NCBI RefSeq assembly: GCF_026225065.1
Contig: NZ_JAMFSB010000376.1
Span: 1 to 43,556, forward strand
DNA from: Paraburkholderia sp.
GTDB taxonomy: Bacteria > Pseudomonadota > Gammaproteobacteria > Burkholderiales > Burkholderiaceae
Reading direction: 5' to 3'
Length of the DNA stretch: 43,556 nt
The position numbers and the translations under genes were made by a program. Under the pieces are notes generated by a model. That model was not told where the DNA came from. It saw only the letters and a program-made list of their open reading frames with translations, and searched no databases. The number at the start of each line of letters is the position of its first letter. Within the stretch, counting starts at the first letter, position 1. Positions 7,483 to 16,263 of this stretch are shown in pieces.

Positions 7483-9378
7483 TCAATAAACCCGCCGTGC
7501 CCCTGCCGCGTCGCCCGCACCATACGAGCGCAGATCGATCGTGGCGCGATTACCGTCGACGAGCCGGTCGTCGATCACCGTGATATGGGCGTTCTGCAAA
7601 CCCTTCTGCAGGCTATGCAGGTAATACTCAAGCACAAACGCTGGGCCACCCGCCTGGGCAGCGATCACGTCGGCGCTGAAACTGGTTTGCTGGACTTGCG
7701 CAGCCGAGGTGATATCGGCGGCCTGCGCAGTGGCTTGCGCAACCGCGGTCTCGGCCTGCTGCTGCGCGTCGCCGAGCGACTGCGCGGCAAGCCCGCGCGC
7801 CTGTGCGACACTCGCCTCCGAGCGGATCTGCGCTGCCTGCACGCGGTGCCACGCTGCGGATGCCCCCGCCGGCGGATGCACGCTTTCGATCACCACCGCC
7901 ACCACATCGATGCCGCTCGACAGACGATCGAGCTGGGTCTGCACGGCGCGCCGGAGCGTATCGGCCATCGCGGTCTGCCGCGTTTCGAGCAACGAATCGA
8001 TCGTGTGCGAGGCGAGGTAGCGCACCACTTCGCGATTGGCAATCGCCCGCACGGTGCCCGGTACATCCTCGGCGCGATACAGCGAAGCGCGCGCGGCGGC
8101 ATCCGAGAGGCCAATGCGGTAATCGAGCCGCACGTCGGCGCTGACAATCTGGAAGTTCTGCCGGTCGCCACTCGCGCCGGCGATCACCTGACTCGTCTCG
8201 CCCTGATGCACGACGTCCCACAGACGGTTCACCTGCTCGGGCGTCTGCGCATCGGCGGGCACCAGCGGCGACGCGGCCGCGCTCTCTTCCGGCGAACCGG
8301 AGACGATCAGCTGATGGACCGCGCCGTTATCGATCGCGCGCGCCTTGCCGAACGGCCACGGCAGCGCCACATGCAGACCCGGTTGCCAGACTGCGACCGG
8401 CGCGCCGAATCGCTCGTAGACGGCGCGTTGCTCGGGTCCGAGGATCACGATGCCCGTCAGCAGCCAGGCGCATACGGCAATCGTCCCGATGGCCGCGGGC
8501 AACAAACGCACCACGCTTTGCAACACCCAGTTCTGACGCAGATCGATGCCGTAGCGATTGCGCAGCTGCGCACTGAAGCGGGCCAGCGGCGACGGCCGCA
8601 GACGCAGCAGACTGGCGACGAGACTGTCGGGCACGCTGGCGTCGCCGCTGCGCATATGCGGCGGCGCGAACCACGAGAACACGGCACGCAAGGCGAATTC
8701 AAGTGCGATGACCGCGTTGAAAGCTGCGAGCGCCCGCACCGGCCACACTGCGGCAATCTCCGCATAAGCGAGCAGCACGGCACAGATCGCTGCGACCATC
8801 GCGCTCAGCAGCGCCACGCGCAACACATTGGCGAGCGATCCCCAGGCGCGTCCACGCGCGGCGTGCATCGCAAAGTACAGTTCAGCGACGAGCGTGCCGA
8901 AGGCCAGCGCAAAGGCGGCGAGGCCCGCGATCAGCGCGGCACCGGGCGGCCGTAGTACCGCAGCGAGCGCAAACTGGACCGGCGCGCGCCACGCGAGCGA
9001 GGCAACAGCCACGGAAAGCGCCGCGCAGAGCAGCACGACCCAAGGCTGCCAGCGGATCGCACGCAACGTCGCAAAGATCGTGTTGCCCAATGCACCCCAC
9101 CACGCGCGTTGCCACACACGTAGGCCTTCCAGACGGGGTGTTTTTTCAACGGCGCGCGAGCCGCCGGTATGGGCGAGACGGGCCGCCAGCGCGACCGTCA
9201 ACACATCGAGCCATGCACTCGACAAAGCGGCGCACCAGCGGATATCGAACCAGCCGCCCTTGATGAGCGGCAACGCGGCGAGCACGAGAGCTAGCACCAG
9301 GCTGACCGAGGCGATCCGAGTGGCGGAAACCGGATAGCTATGCGCTGTTTCTTCGTCGCTTTGCGTCTGATGCAACAT
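7483..9378 (-). CDS. Polytopic membrane SPFH/band-7 protein (HflK-like, long form)
   Basis: At 631 aa this is much longer than ordinary HflK. The first ~330 residues contain about six hydrophobic helices (for example around 21-40, 110-135, 140-165, 180-205, 210-235) and a further helix near 310-330. The C-terminal half is a band-7 domain beginning GPEQRAVYERFGAPV, followed by an Ala/Gln-rich coiled coil. The ATG at 9378 has an AGGA site 6 bases upstream. It is the first gene of the operon, with a 72-bp gap to the next start. The polytopic N-terminus fused to an SPFH domain has no obvious E. coli counterpart. Confidence 0.87.
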   Translation of the reverse strand: MLHQTQSDEETAHSYPVSATRIASVSLVLALVLAALPLIKGGWFDIRWCAALSSAWLDVLTVALAARLAHTGGSRAVEKTPRLEGLRVWQRAWWGALGNTIFATLRAIRWQPWVVLLCAALSVAVASLAWRAPVQFALAAVLRPPGAALIAGLAAFALAFGTLVAELYFAMHAARGRAWGSLANVLRVALLSAMVAAICAVLLAYAEIAAVWPVRALAAFNAVIALEFALRAVFSWFAPPHMRSGDASVPDSLVASLLRLRPSPLARFSAQLRNRYGIDLRQNWVLQSVVRLLPAAIGTIAVCAWLLTGIVILGPEQRAVYERFGAPVAVWQPGLHVALPWPFGKARAIDNGAVHQLIVSGSPEESAAASPLVPADAQTPEQVNRLWDVVHQGETSQVIAGASGDRQNFQIVSADVRLDYRIGLSDAAARASLYRAEDVPGTVRAIANREVVRYLASHTIDSLLETRQTAMADTLRRAVQTQLDRLSSGIDVVAVVIESVHPPAGASAAWHRVQAAQIRSEASVAQARGLAAQSLGDAQQQAETAVAQATAQAADITSAAQVQQTSFSADVIAAQAGGPAFVLEYYLHSLQKGLQNAHITVIDDRLVDGNRATIDLRSYGAGDAAGARRVY

Positions 9379-9784
9379 CGCTATCCTTGGATGACCCGCG
9401 CCGGGCCCCTGAACCCGGTCAACTGAAAACTGTATGTATTTCGTCAGGATTTTTTGGCAGCGCCGGCGGCGTGCGAGGCGAATTTAACGCGTCGGGATTC
9501 GAAACTCAAGCGAATCATGAACTTGGTGTGTTTAACAGCCGGCAGGCTATTGCTGGATTGCATCCGGTGAATATCGACTTTCAAACAGGCTTGAAAACGA
9601 TTTACGCTGCCGATTTAGTCACTGCCCCCGCAAACCCATTGCAAGCGGCAAAATCCGCAACGCACTTGCCTTGAAAATAAAATAATCTGAAAAGCGAGGG
9701 GCTTTAAGGCGATGGCGCAGTGGCTTGTCCGAGTTTTATGCACACGGTATGATTCTTCCTGAACGCCTACGAGACCACGTACGC
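9379..9784. other. Intergenic region upstream of the SPFH operon, possible sRNA at its right end
   Basis: No protein gene is supported here. The part nearest 9378 should hold the minus-strand promoter of the SPFH operon, including a CCGGG/CCCGG inverted repeat at about 9402-9420. The right part (about 9680-9784) is AT-rich then GC-rich and runs straight into a strong terminator without any ORF between, so a short plus-strand transcript is possible. No known RNA family is recognised. Confidence 0.35.
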
Positions 9785-9817
9785 AAAAACGGCCACCCAG
9801 GGTGGCCGTTGGTTTTT
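9785..9817. terminator. Bidirectional intrinsic terminator
   Basis: A GC-rich stem (ACGGCCACCC / GGGTGGCCGT, 9789-9798 and 9800-9809) is preceded by AAAAA and followed by TGGTTTTT, so it would terminate on both strands. The formal loop is a single base, so in RNA the top pairs would open to a 5-nt loop. Confidence 0.8.
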
Positions 9818-9895
9818 CTACCGCTTAATCGACGCCCGACACTTGGGCGTGCGCGCGAGCTCAACTCAAGCGCGTCAACTCTCTCTTTTGCCACT

Positions 9896-10174
9896 ATGGA
9901 CATCAACAAACAACTCGCCGCCCTCACCACGTCCGAACTGCAGACGGCCGGCGCCAGTCAGGCGACCGCCATCGCCGTGAGCGTGCTGCTACGGCACTTT
10001 CAGTCCCCCGCGCTTTCGAAGCTGCTAACTAACGCGTTCGAAAACCATCAAGCCGTGATGCTGCAAACGCCGTGGCCCGACCAGATGCTGCAATCGTTCG
10101 AAGCGACGCGGCGCTTTCTGGAAGGCGCCGCCAAACCGGCTAGCAGCGACGACACTGCGCAAAACGCAGGCTGA
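9896..10174 (+). CDS. Small hypothetical protein, 92 aa
   Basis: ATG 9896 is preferred to the longer open frame from 9725 because the latter would run through the terminator hairpin. The product is a soluble, mostly helical protein with a well-balanced composition: MDINKQLAAL start, then a Leu/Ala-rich helix containing LLRHFQ and LLTNAFENHQ. A Ser/Ala/Asp-rich tail follows. No domain is recognised. It converges on the superinfection-immunity-like gene, whose stop is 65 bp away. Confidence 0.6.
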   Translation: MDINKQLAALTTSELQTAGASQATAIAVSVLLRHFQSPALSKLLTNAFENHQAVMLQTPWPDQMLQSFEATRRFLEGAAKPASSDDTAQNAG

Positions 10175-10239
10175 AACCAGGCGGCCGAAATCCACCGCGC
10201 AGAAGCGCCGGTCGACACTCGCCGGCCGGCGCTAACGCA

Positions 10240-10584
10240 TTACGACTGACGAACCGCCACAGCACGCGTACGCACGCGAAGCTTGCCGACCATCTGGCTC
10301 TGCAACGCGCTGCGGCTTTGGGCGTGCGCAACCAGCTTGTCGATCGTCACGCGCGCCACGGCCCGGTGCGTGCGCCTGACTAGGTGGGTCAAACGCTTCT
10401 CGGTGGCTGGGCGACGTGCCCACATGAAAGCCGCAACCCAGCCGATCACCGTCCAGCCGAGCAGGACGTTGACCATCGTGATCGCAAAGGCGTCGTCACG
10501 GTTATGCGCGTCCGCTTCGATCGACGGGATCATGTAAAGCGTGAATGCGCCGAGAACCGCTATCCCTTCAAGTATTTGCGTCAT
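10240..10584 (-). CDS. Superinfection immunity family membrane protein
   Basis: The 114-aa protein has two hydrophobic segments (about residues 4-22 and 35-55). The second carries the hallmark of the Imm_superinfect family: N-x-LLGWTVIGWVAAFMWA, with the GW..IGW repeat. The family is named after the phage T4 Imm protein, which blocks phage DNA injection; bacterial members are widespread and mostly untested. A basic C-terminal tail of about 50 residues (many Arg) is longer than the core domain. It is likely an inner-membrane protein. Function as phage exclusion is family-based inference. Confidence 0.75.
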   Translation of the reverse strand: MTQILEGIAVLGAFTLYMIPSIEADAHNRDDAFAITMVNVLLGWTVIGWVAAFMWARRPATEKRLTHLVRRTHRAVARVTIDKLVAHAQSRSALQSQMVGKLRVRTRAVAVRQS

Positions 10585-10694
10585 GACATCACCTCATTTT
10601 TCTACCGCTCTAATGCGCGATCACACGACGGGCGGACGTGCTGTCCTGAGCCTTCACGCCCACGCACACGTCTGACACCCGTCGCGCGACGCAA

Positions 10695-10973
10695 TCAATG
10701 ACCTGCGTACAGGCTGCGCGTGGTGTCCGGGAACTGACGGCTACCCGATTCCGACGTGGCGCTTGCGACGCCACCGTAAGAGGTATCTGCGGTTGCGTTG
10801 CCGGTGCTGTTGCGTTCGGCAGCAACCACTTGCGCGCTCTGGCCGCGTTGCGAGACCGGTGCGCCGACAGAAGGACGATAGAACGGTGCCGGGCCGTAGC
10901 CGCTGGCAAAAGCCGGAGCAGCAACCGCTGCGGAAACGGCGACGAGCAATGCTGCGATCAGTTTGGTTTTCAT
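10695..10973 (-). CDS. Small secreted protein
   Basis: The start at 10973 (MKTKLIAALL) is preferred to an in-frame ATG 24 bases further upstream, because GGAG lies 7 bases before it and it gives a standard signal peptide with cleavage near APAFA (about residue 23). The 92-aa precursor yields a mature Ser/Gly/Thr-rich periplasmic or secreted protein with a GYGPAPFYRP start. It looks like the short DUF4148-type secreted proteins common in Burkholderia, but the match is not strong enough to name it. It is monocistronic. Confidence 0.65.
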   Translation of the reverse strand: MKTKLIAALLVAVSAAVAAPAFASGYGPAPFYRPSVGAPVSQRGQSAQVVAAERNSTGNATADTSYGGVASATSESGSRQFPDTTRSLYAGH

Positions 10974-11058
10974 GATGAAGCTCCAATGTGCTTTCAATTA
11001 ACCGGGTGCGCTGCGGACTGCCCAGTGCAGCGCGACATTGGAAGGTAGTTTAGAGGAG

Positions 11059-11085
11059 CCCTATCGGAAGTCTATGACGATAGGG
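11059..11085. repeat. 8-bp inverted repeat upstream of the secreted protein gene
   Basis: CCCTATCG (11059-11066) and CGATAGGG (11078-11085) form a perfect stem with an 11-nt loop. It lies between the end of the glutathione S-transferase gene and the start of the small secreted protein gene. No U-run follows on the minus strand, so it could be an operator or a weak transcript end. Confidence 0.45.
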
Positions 11086-11139
11086 CGAAATCACAATTTT
11101 CAGATTTCGAACAATTCCTCCGGGCAACCCTACTGGCGG

Positions 11140-11799
11140 TCAATCGCGGTCCGGTGCGCCGAGCGGGAAGTACGCGCGATACGGGCGCGCTTCGTCGACG
11201 GCGCGCGCAAAAGACGGTCGTGCAAGCAGGCGTCGACGGTAGGCCAGCACATTGGCAAACGAAGCGTCGATCCGATGCGTCCAGTCCGCGTAGAACAGGA
11301 ACGGCGCGGCGGCGCAATCGGCCAGACTAAAGGTATCGCCCGCCGCCCATTCGCGGCCTGCCATGGTCTTGTCGAGCCACGCGTACGCGGTATCGAGCGT
11401 GGCACGGGCATCGGCCACGCCACGGGGATCATGCTCGGCTTCGCCGCGCAAGCAGTCGCCAATCACCTTCTGCTGCGGCGTCGAGATGTAGTTGTCGAAG
11501 AAACGGTCCATGCTGCGGACCTCGAGCGCCGCACGCGGATCCGCCGGCAACAACGACACCGGCCCAGGATGGTAAAGGCCCAGATATTCGATGATGACGG
11601 TCGCCTCCATCACCGGGCGGCCGGCGTCGACGAGTACCGGAAACTTCCTGAACGGCCACAGCGCCGTGAGTTCTTCCATCACCTCCGGTTTGTCGTGGGA
11701 CAGTTGGCGGAACTCGAACGGCGTGTGGTTTTCGTACAGCGCGACCAGCACCTTCTGGCAATACGAGGAAAAGGGGTGAGCGTAGAGCTTCAATGTCAT
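11140..11799 (-). CDS. Glutathione S-transferase family protein
   Basis: The start at 11799 (MTLKLYAHPFSSYCQKV) has GGAG 6 bases upstream and matches the usual GST N-terminus; an in-frame ATG 36 bases earlier is less likely. The 219-aa length is typical. The thioredoxin-like domain shows the SSYCQK active-site region, the cis-Pro in FPVL and the glutathione-binding MEATVIIEYL segment. The C-terminal helical domain holds FSLADCAAAP. The family uses glutathione to conjugate or reduce electrophiles in the cytoplasm. The substrate is unknown. Confidence 0.92.
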   Translation of the reverse strand: MTLKLYAHPFSSYCQKVLVALYENHTPFEFRQLSHDKPEVMEELTALWPFRKFPVLVDAGRPVMEATVIIEYLGLYHPGPVSLLPADPRAALEVRSMDRFFDNYISTPQQKVIGDCLRGEAEHDPRGVADARATLDTAYAWLDKTMAGREWAAGDTFSLADCAAAPFLFYADWTHRIDASFANVLAYRRRLLARPSFARAVDEARPYRAYFPLGAPDRD

Positions 11800-11890
11800 C
11801 GCGATCTCCGGGTGTCGGGAAAGCTGCCCGGGCAAGGATAGCCGGAAAAAGCAGCTTTACCCTACGACGAACCACCATCGGGTAAATCGA

Positions 11891-11960
11891 CGGGGACGCC
11901 TAGTCGGGGACGCCTAGTCGGGGACGCCTGGTCAAGGACACCTAGTCGGAGACGCTTGGC
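11891..11960. repeat. 14-bp imperfect tandem repeat
   Basis: The unit CGGGGACGCCTAGT occurs two times exactly, then in three increasingly diverged copies, with further traces to about 11995. It lies in the gap between the sensor kinase stop and the GST start, in the likely promoter or leader of the GST gene. A 14-bp period is neither in-frame nor a helical multiple, so a coding role is unlikely. Confidence 0.8.
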
Positions 11961-12012
11961 GGGGCACCCCAAATCGGGCACGCCTGTTGGAGGCACGCTC
12001 AGCAATACCCCC

Positions 12013-13254
12013 TCAATTCGTCGGCAAAACAAGCCGCACCCACAAGCCGCCATCGGGATGATTACCCAGCTTCAGACTGGCGCCGCCACTACGCGCCAGG
12101 CGCGCGACCACCGAAAGCCCCAGGCCCCAATGCTGAGTCAGGCTGTGTGTTTCGTTCAGACGCACGAACGATTGCGTCGCGCCCGGCATCTGGCTCGCGC
12201 TGATGCCAGGGCCATGATCGCGCACGCTGAGGTGCCAGCCGTGCTGATCGCGTGACGTCCTGATCTCGATGGGCGGCTCGCCATGCGCAAGCGCGTTGTC
12301 GACCAGATTGGTCATCAGGCGTTCGAGCAGCGGCCGCGACATCATGAACTGCGGCCCCGCCTTCAAATCGCAGGCGAATAATGCGCCGTCCATCGTGCCG
12401 ATCATCGAGAAGCGGTCGCGCAGGAAGCCGTCCACGGACACCTGTTGCTCTTCGCTGTCGCCGTGTCCAGCCACGTCGAGCAGTTGTTGCGCGATGTCGG
12501 AAAACGAATCGATATCTTCGACGAATCCCACCCGCTTGTTCCACTCGCTGACTTCGAGCGCGCGGGTTCGCAGGCGTGCAGCCTGGTACTCCATATGCCG
12601 TGCGAGTCCTGCAAGCACTGCGGCCTGCGCTTCGATCGCCTCATTACGGCGCCGTGCCATTTCGTTGAAGGCGCGCACCACGTGCCGTAATTCGCTCGGT
12701 CCTTCCTCGCGGACGGTTGGAGCGACCCGGTGGCCACAGGCTGTTTCGCGCGCGGCGTGCGTCACGTTGCGCAGCGGGCGCTGCACGCGCCAGAGGCTAA
12801 AACACGCGAGGATGAGCATCACGAGCGACATCACCCACTCCGCGACAGCGAAACGCGAGTCCAGCGGCGACGCCGGAACGTCGCCCACGAGAGGCGAATC
12901 GTCACGAAGACCGTTCGACGAACCCGGCGTCGAGGGTGCGGCGATGTCCATCAAAACGCCGGCAGCGGGTGCTTCATATACGGCCGGGCGAACATCGACA
13001 ATCCTCGGCCGTGCTGCGAGATCGAGCTTCATCGTCGCCGGCACCAGCGAGATGCGCTCCACCGGCGCACCCCACGTCCCGCCCGCACTGTCCAGCGGAT
13101 CGTTGGCGAAAGCGCGCCCGGTGAAGACGGCAGTCTGTAGAGCACGGTCCTCGCCACCTGCCGCCGGCTCGGAAACCAGCAGCGTGACGCAGGCATGGAC
13201 CGAGATCAGCACTAGCATCGACAGCAATATGGTTCTTACAAACAAGGTATTCAA
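12013..13254 (-). CDS. HAMP-domain sensor histidine kinase with degenerate H-box
   Basis: A TTG start at 13254 is chosen because AGAGGA sits 5 bases upstream and the first membrane helix follows at once; an ATG at 13398 would add 48 atypical residues. The 413-aa protein has helix 1 (about 5-24), a periplasmic loop, helix 2 (about 135-156), HAMP (about 157-210), a DHp-like segment, then the ATPase domain with N-box NLVDNALAHGE (about 316), DHGPG (about 346) and GLGLSV. The H-box reads LARHMEYQAARLR rather than HDLRTPLARLR: the His is kept but the acidic residue and Pro are lost. No response regulator gene is next to it, so it is an orphan kinase or ATP-binding sensor. Confidence 0.82.
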   Translation of the reverse strand: MNTLFVRTILLSMLVLISVHACVTLLVSEPAAGGEDRALQTAVFTGRAFANDPLDSAGGTWGAPVERISLVPATMKLDLAARPRIVDVRPAVYEAPAAGVLMDIAAPSTPGSSNGLRDDSPLVGDVPASPLDSRFAVAEWVMSLVMLILACFSLWRVQRPLRNVTHAARETACGHRVAPTVREEGPSELRHVVRAFNEMARRRNEAIEAQAAVLAGLARHMEYQAARLRTRALEVSEWNKRVGFVEDIDSFSDIAQQLLDVAGHGDSEEQQVSVDGFLRDRFSMIGTMDGALFACDLKAGPQFMMSRPLLERLMTNLVDNALAHGEPPIEIRTSRDQHGWHLSVRDHGPGISASQMPGATQSFVRLNETHSLTQHWGLGLSVVARLARSGGASLKLGNHPDGGLWVRLVLPTN

Positions 13255-13511
13255 CGATTCCTCTTCGTTGTCAGTCGGAAGTTGCGCGAGCCGGATCGGG
13301 CGCCGGGCAAACGGGATGTTTAGCGATAAGGGTAAAGAATCTGCTTTTGCGTCCGTTAACCTTAAGAGAGACAGTAGTGGGTGGCTGCGAACCCGCATTT
13401 ACGAATCCGCACGCTAATAGTCCCCCACTCCGGCCACATTAAAACCTACGAATAACCCCCTGCGCACGACAAGTCCTTACACAATATTTCCCGATCTTTC
13501 AAAAAGTAAGA

Positions 13512-13760
13512 TCAGTGGGAGATTTTCTCCAGCTCCAGGCCTTTGGTGCGCGGCCCCATCAGACCAGTCGCCAGCATCACGATCAGCATCGCGCCTGCGA
13601 TAAACACGAACACGCCCGTGGTGCCGAACTCCTTGAGCACGGCCGCGATCAGAAAAGCCGTAAAAATCGCCGAGAAGCGGCTCCACGAGTATACAAAGCC
13701 GACAGCCCGCGCGCGGATGCTGGTCGGAAACAGTTCCGACTGGTAAGCGTGGAAGCTATC
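13512..13760 (-). pseudogene. MFS transporter remnant (C-terminal ~80 residues)
   Basis: Residues such as YQSELFPTSIRARAVG and FVYSWSRFSAIF are the signature before the last two helices of sugar/aromatic-acid type MFS transporters, and the frame ends at a normal C-terminus (GLELEKISH). Nothing upstream of about 13760 in this frame resembles the rest of the family; roughly 350 residues are missing. It cannot form a working transporter. It lies just downstream of the eCIS effector gene and is best read as the broken left flank of that block. Confidence 0.8.
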
Positions 13761-14040
13761 GTTGATGAGTCGCCGCTGCGCGACGGAACTGGCGCGATAG
13801 TCGGCAATATATGCGGCGCCATGCCTTTCTTTTTCGACTACACCGCCATGAGCGCTCGCGTTGTCGGTCTTGGCAACGGTTTTGTGTCGCATGGCTTTTT
13901 CATTCGATGCCTACCGTTTCCTGTATTCGCGTCGCCGAACACGCCGGACCATTCGGCGAAGTCCAGATTCGTCGTTCGCCCTGGCGGGGGCCTCAATGCA
14001 TGCTTGAGCAACGCCGCCCCTGAACAACAATCCGCTGACA

Positions 14041-16263
14041 CTAACGCAAATACTGCACCTTGAGCGCGACGATCTCAGAAACGACGAACCGGATGTCGGC
14101 CGCCGCATTGGCAATCTGGTCGTTAAGGCCACGATGCATGCCCGCGATATGTTGCTGGCTTCCGCTCCCGGAAGCATTCAGCTTACGTTTCTTCTCTCTC
14201 AGGGCGGTAATCCGGGCCTCAACGCGAATCCGCTGATCTTTGAGTTCCGCTAGACGGGTTTCATAAGTGTGTTCGTCGGTATTCAGGCTTCCCGGCGCCA
14301 GCTGGTTATGGATGAACGCCATATCGTAGCTATGCTCGGCCCACTCTTCAGGTCGTAACCAGTCGCCCCATGCGCGCAGCTCAATGACCACGAGGCGTGT
14401 TTGCTTCTCCACTTCGCCAACCGTGTGTGCGCCATTGCCGTTCGACCGAACCTGCGGCACCGACACAATCTGGGTATCGAGCAAACCTAATGCGCCCAGC
14501 GATTGTTCGGGATCCGCGACGCCGTGGTGATCGATGAACTCAGGCGGCGGCGACATCATGTCGCGACTCGCTTCCCCACTCGCGATGATCGAGTCCATCC
14601 ATGCGCCTACCGTTGGCCCGCGCGTGAAGCCGCGCTCGGTTTGGGTGTCGGAGATCTGGGTCTTGAATGTGTACGGTGAATCGAACAAGGGCTTGTCCTG
14701 CGATAGACCGAGCTGCTCAATGAACTGCGCCTTGTTCTCGGCAATCCACGCCTGGTCGGTATCGTTCAAGGCCTGATACATCTTGTCGAACCCGCTTCGG
14801 TTCATCAACATGAAACGGTACTTCGGATAGTCGAATTCCTTGAGCCGTTCGTCGATAAATTTTTTCAGATTGTCAACGTCCTCGCCTCCCAGCGCATCCA
14901 CGGTCAGGCCATCTTCGGTGAGACAGGAATCGGTGTTGGCCTCTACCCACAGCTCGTGAAGAATATCGCCCGGATAGCCCAGTCCCTTGCACACGTCATC
15001 AATTTTCAGCGTGCTCCCTTGCGCGTACAGGCGCGCGAGTTCCTGGGCCACGTGACCGGCCCTGTGAAACTTGGTGAACTGCTTGTCGCTGTAGGTCGTC
15101 TGCATCGACTTTATGTAGTAGCTCAAGTACGACAGGAAGCCCTTTACGGCGGGACTTTGGTCGTTGGCGAGCTTTGTCGCCGCGTGGCGGTAGGCGTCCG
15201 ATTTGGCGACGTCATGCTTGAGCGTGCCCCCGAGGAATTCGCGGGTCGTGGCTGCCTTGTTCTTCTCGAAGTGAAAACCCTTGTGGCCCTCGTCATAGCT
15301 CGCCGGGACATGGTTACCCTTCGCTAGCTTGTCGAGCAGTCCCGCCAGGTTTTCCATCGACACGCCAAAAGTGAATTGCGCCTTGGCCGACATGTTCGCG
15401 TCACTGGAAGGCGTGATTGACTCGTTTTCAAAACGTGGTTCCGGCGCGGTACCTAAAGCGTCTGCGATGGGGGTCGTGCCGCCGCCAGCATTCCCCAGAA
15501 TATGCCGGGCCATCGCCACCATGGTGCTGACGGTCGCTTTCAACGCGGCCGCAGAATTGGCAGGCGGCTCGACCACAAATTCAAGGTTGTTGGCGTCGCT
15601 CTCGACTCGCCAGCCGACGCCATTGTAGATTGGCTTCTTGTGGTTCTCAGCCATATCACCGCTCACCGTCCAGTTGGTCTCGTACTCGACGCCGACGCGG
15701 CGCTGCGCGACCGCCGCCCCACCTGCGCCAGGCGCGGGCATCGGTATGGATTCGGCGCGTGGATTGAATTGCGCGGCAAGCGCGCCCATGCGATCTGCCT
15801 CGTTTTCCAGGGCTGGATCGTCGTTGAGGCGCGCACCCTTGGCTATCGTCGTAGCTCGGACCCGACCCTGCCGCTGCTGGGCAATGTGCCATGCCTCATG
15901 CGGCAGGTGACGTTCCTGGCCAGGGCCAAGGTGAATCGCGTTGCCGCGAGCAAAAGCAAGCGCCTGCATGCGCGCGGGCTCCGGCGAGTTGTAATGGACA
16001 TTGACACCTTCCATCGACGTGCCCGACAACTGCTCGACACCCTGCCTCAGTCCATCCGGGATGCCGTGGGCCACGCCCGGCACCTGGACCCGCTGCGCGA
16101 GCACGCGCGGACTGCTGGCGATACCGGCGATAAGCTGCGCCTGGTCCCGCATGCGGGAGCTACCGGCCACCAGCTGGGCGAGACTGCTTTGCTGGACAGG
16201 CACGCCACGGGCAGGTTCGCCATTGATGGCGGACTCAGGAACCTTGCGTTTCTCACGTTCCAT
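14041..16263 (-). CDS. DUF4157 (eCIS-associated) protein, probable cargo/effector
   Basis: The 740-aa protein has a DUF4157 domain at about residues 65-135, with an intact metalloprotease-like HEAWH (122-126) followed by IAQQRQGRV, the pattern that marks many eCIS-linked toxins. The remaining 550 residues match no toxin I recognise. Residues about 190-235 (GVEYETNW ... GWRVESDANNLEFVVEPP) resemble the N-terminal strand pattern of amidoligase/glutamate-cysteine-ligase-like enzymes, and AQFTFGVSMENL follows near 310; this is only a motif-level hint. The C-terminus is a charged coiled coil. It is the last gene of the eCIS block, 365 bp after the tape-measure gene, where effectors usually sit. 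The cargo role is inference. Confidence 0.85.
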   Translation of the reverse strand: MEREKRKVPESAINGEPARGVPVQQSSLAQLVAGSSRMRDQAQLIAGIASSPRVLAQRVQVPGVAHGIPDGLRQGVEQLSGTSMEGVNVHYNSPEPARMQALAFARGNAIHLGPGQERHLPHEAWHIAQQRQGRVRATTIAKGARLNDDPALENEADRMGALAAQFNPRAESIPMPAPGAGGAAVAQRRVGVEYETNWTVSGDMAENHKKPIYNGVGWRVESDANNLEFVVEPPANSAAALKATVSTMVAMARHILGNAGGGTTPIADALGTAPEPRFENESITPSSDANMSAKAQFTFGVSMENLAGLLDKLAKGNHVPASYDEGHKGFHFEKNKAATTREFLGGTLKHDVAKSDAYRHAATKLANDQSPAVKGFLSYLSYYIKSMQTTYSDKQFTKFHRAGHVAQELARLYAQGSTLKIDDVCKGLGYPGDILHELWVEANTDSCLTEDGLTVDALGGEDVDNLKKFIDERLKEFDYPKYRFMLMNRSGFDKMYQALNDTDQAWIAENKAQFIEQLGLSQDKPLFDSPYTFKTQISDTQTERGFTRGPTVGAWMDSIIASGEASRDMMSPPPEFIDHHGVADPEQSLGALGLLDTQIVSVPQVRSNGNGAHTVGEVEKQTRLVVIELRAWGDWLRPEEWAEHSYDMAFIHNQLAPGSLNTDEHTYETRLAELKDQRIRVEARITALREKKRKLNASGSGSQQHIAGMHRGLNDQIANAAADIRFVVSEIVALKVQYLR

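Noticed and set aside
7051..8955. 634-codon open frame on the plus strand
   Set aside because: It runs antisense through two SPFH genes, has very high Arg/His content and no domain; it is a shadow of high-GC coding DNA.
13761..13892. N-terminal extension of the MFS remnant
   Set aside because: The 44 codons before YQSELFP do not resemble any MFS segment, so the open frame there is probably fortuitous.
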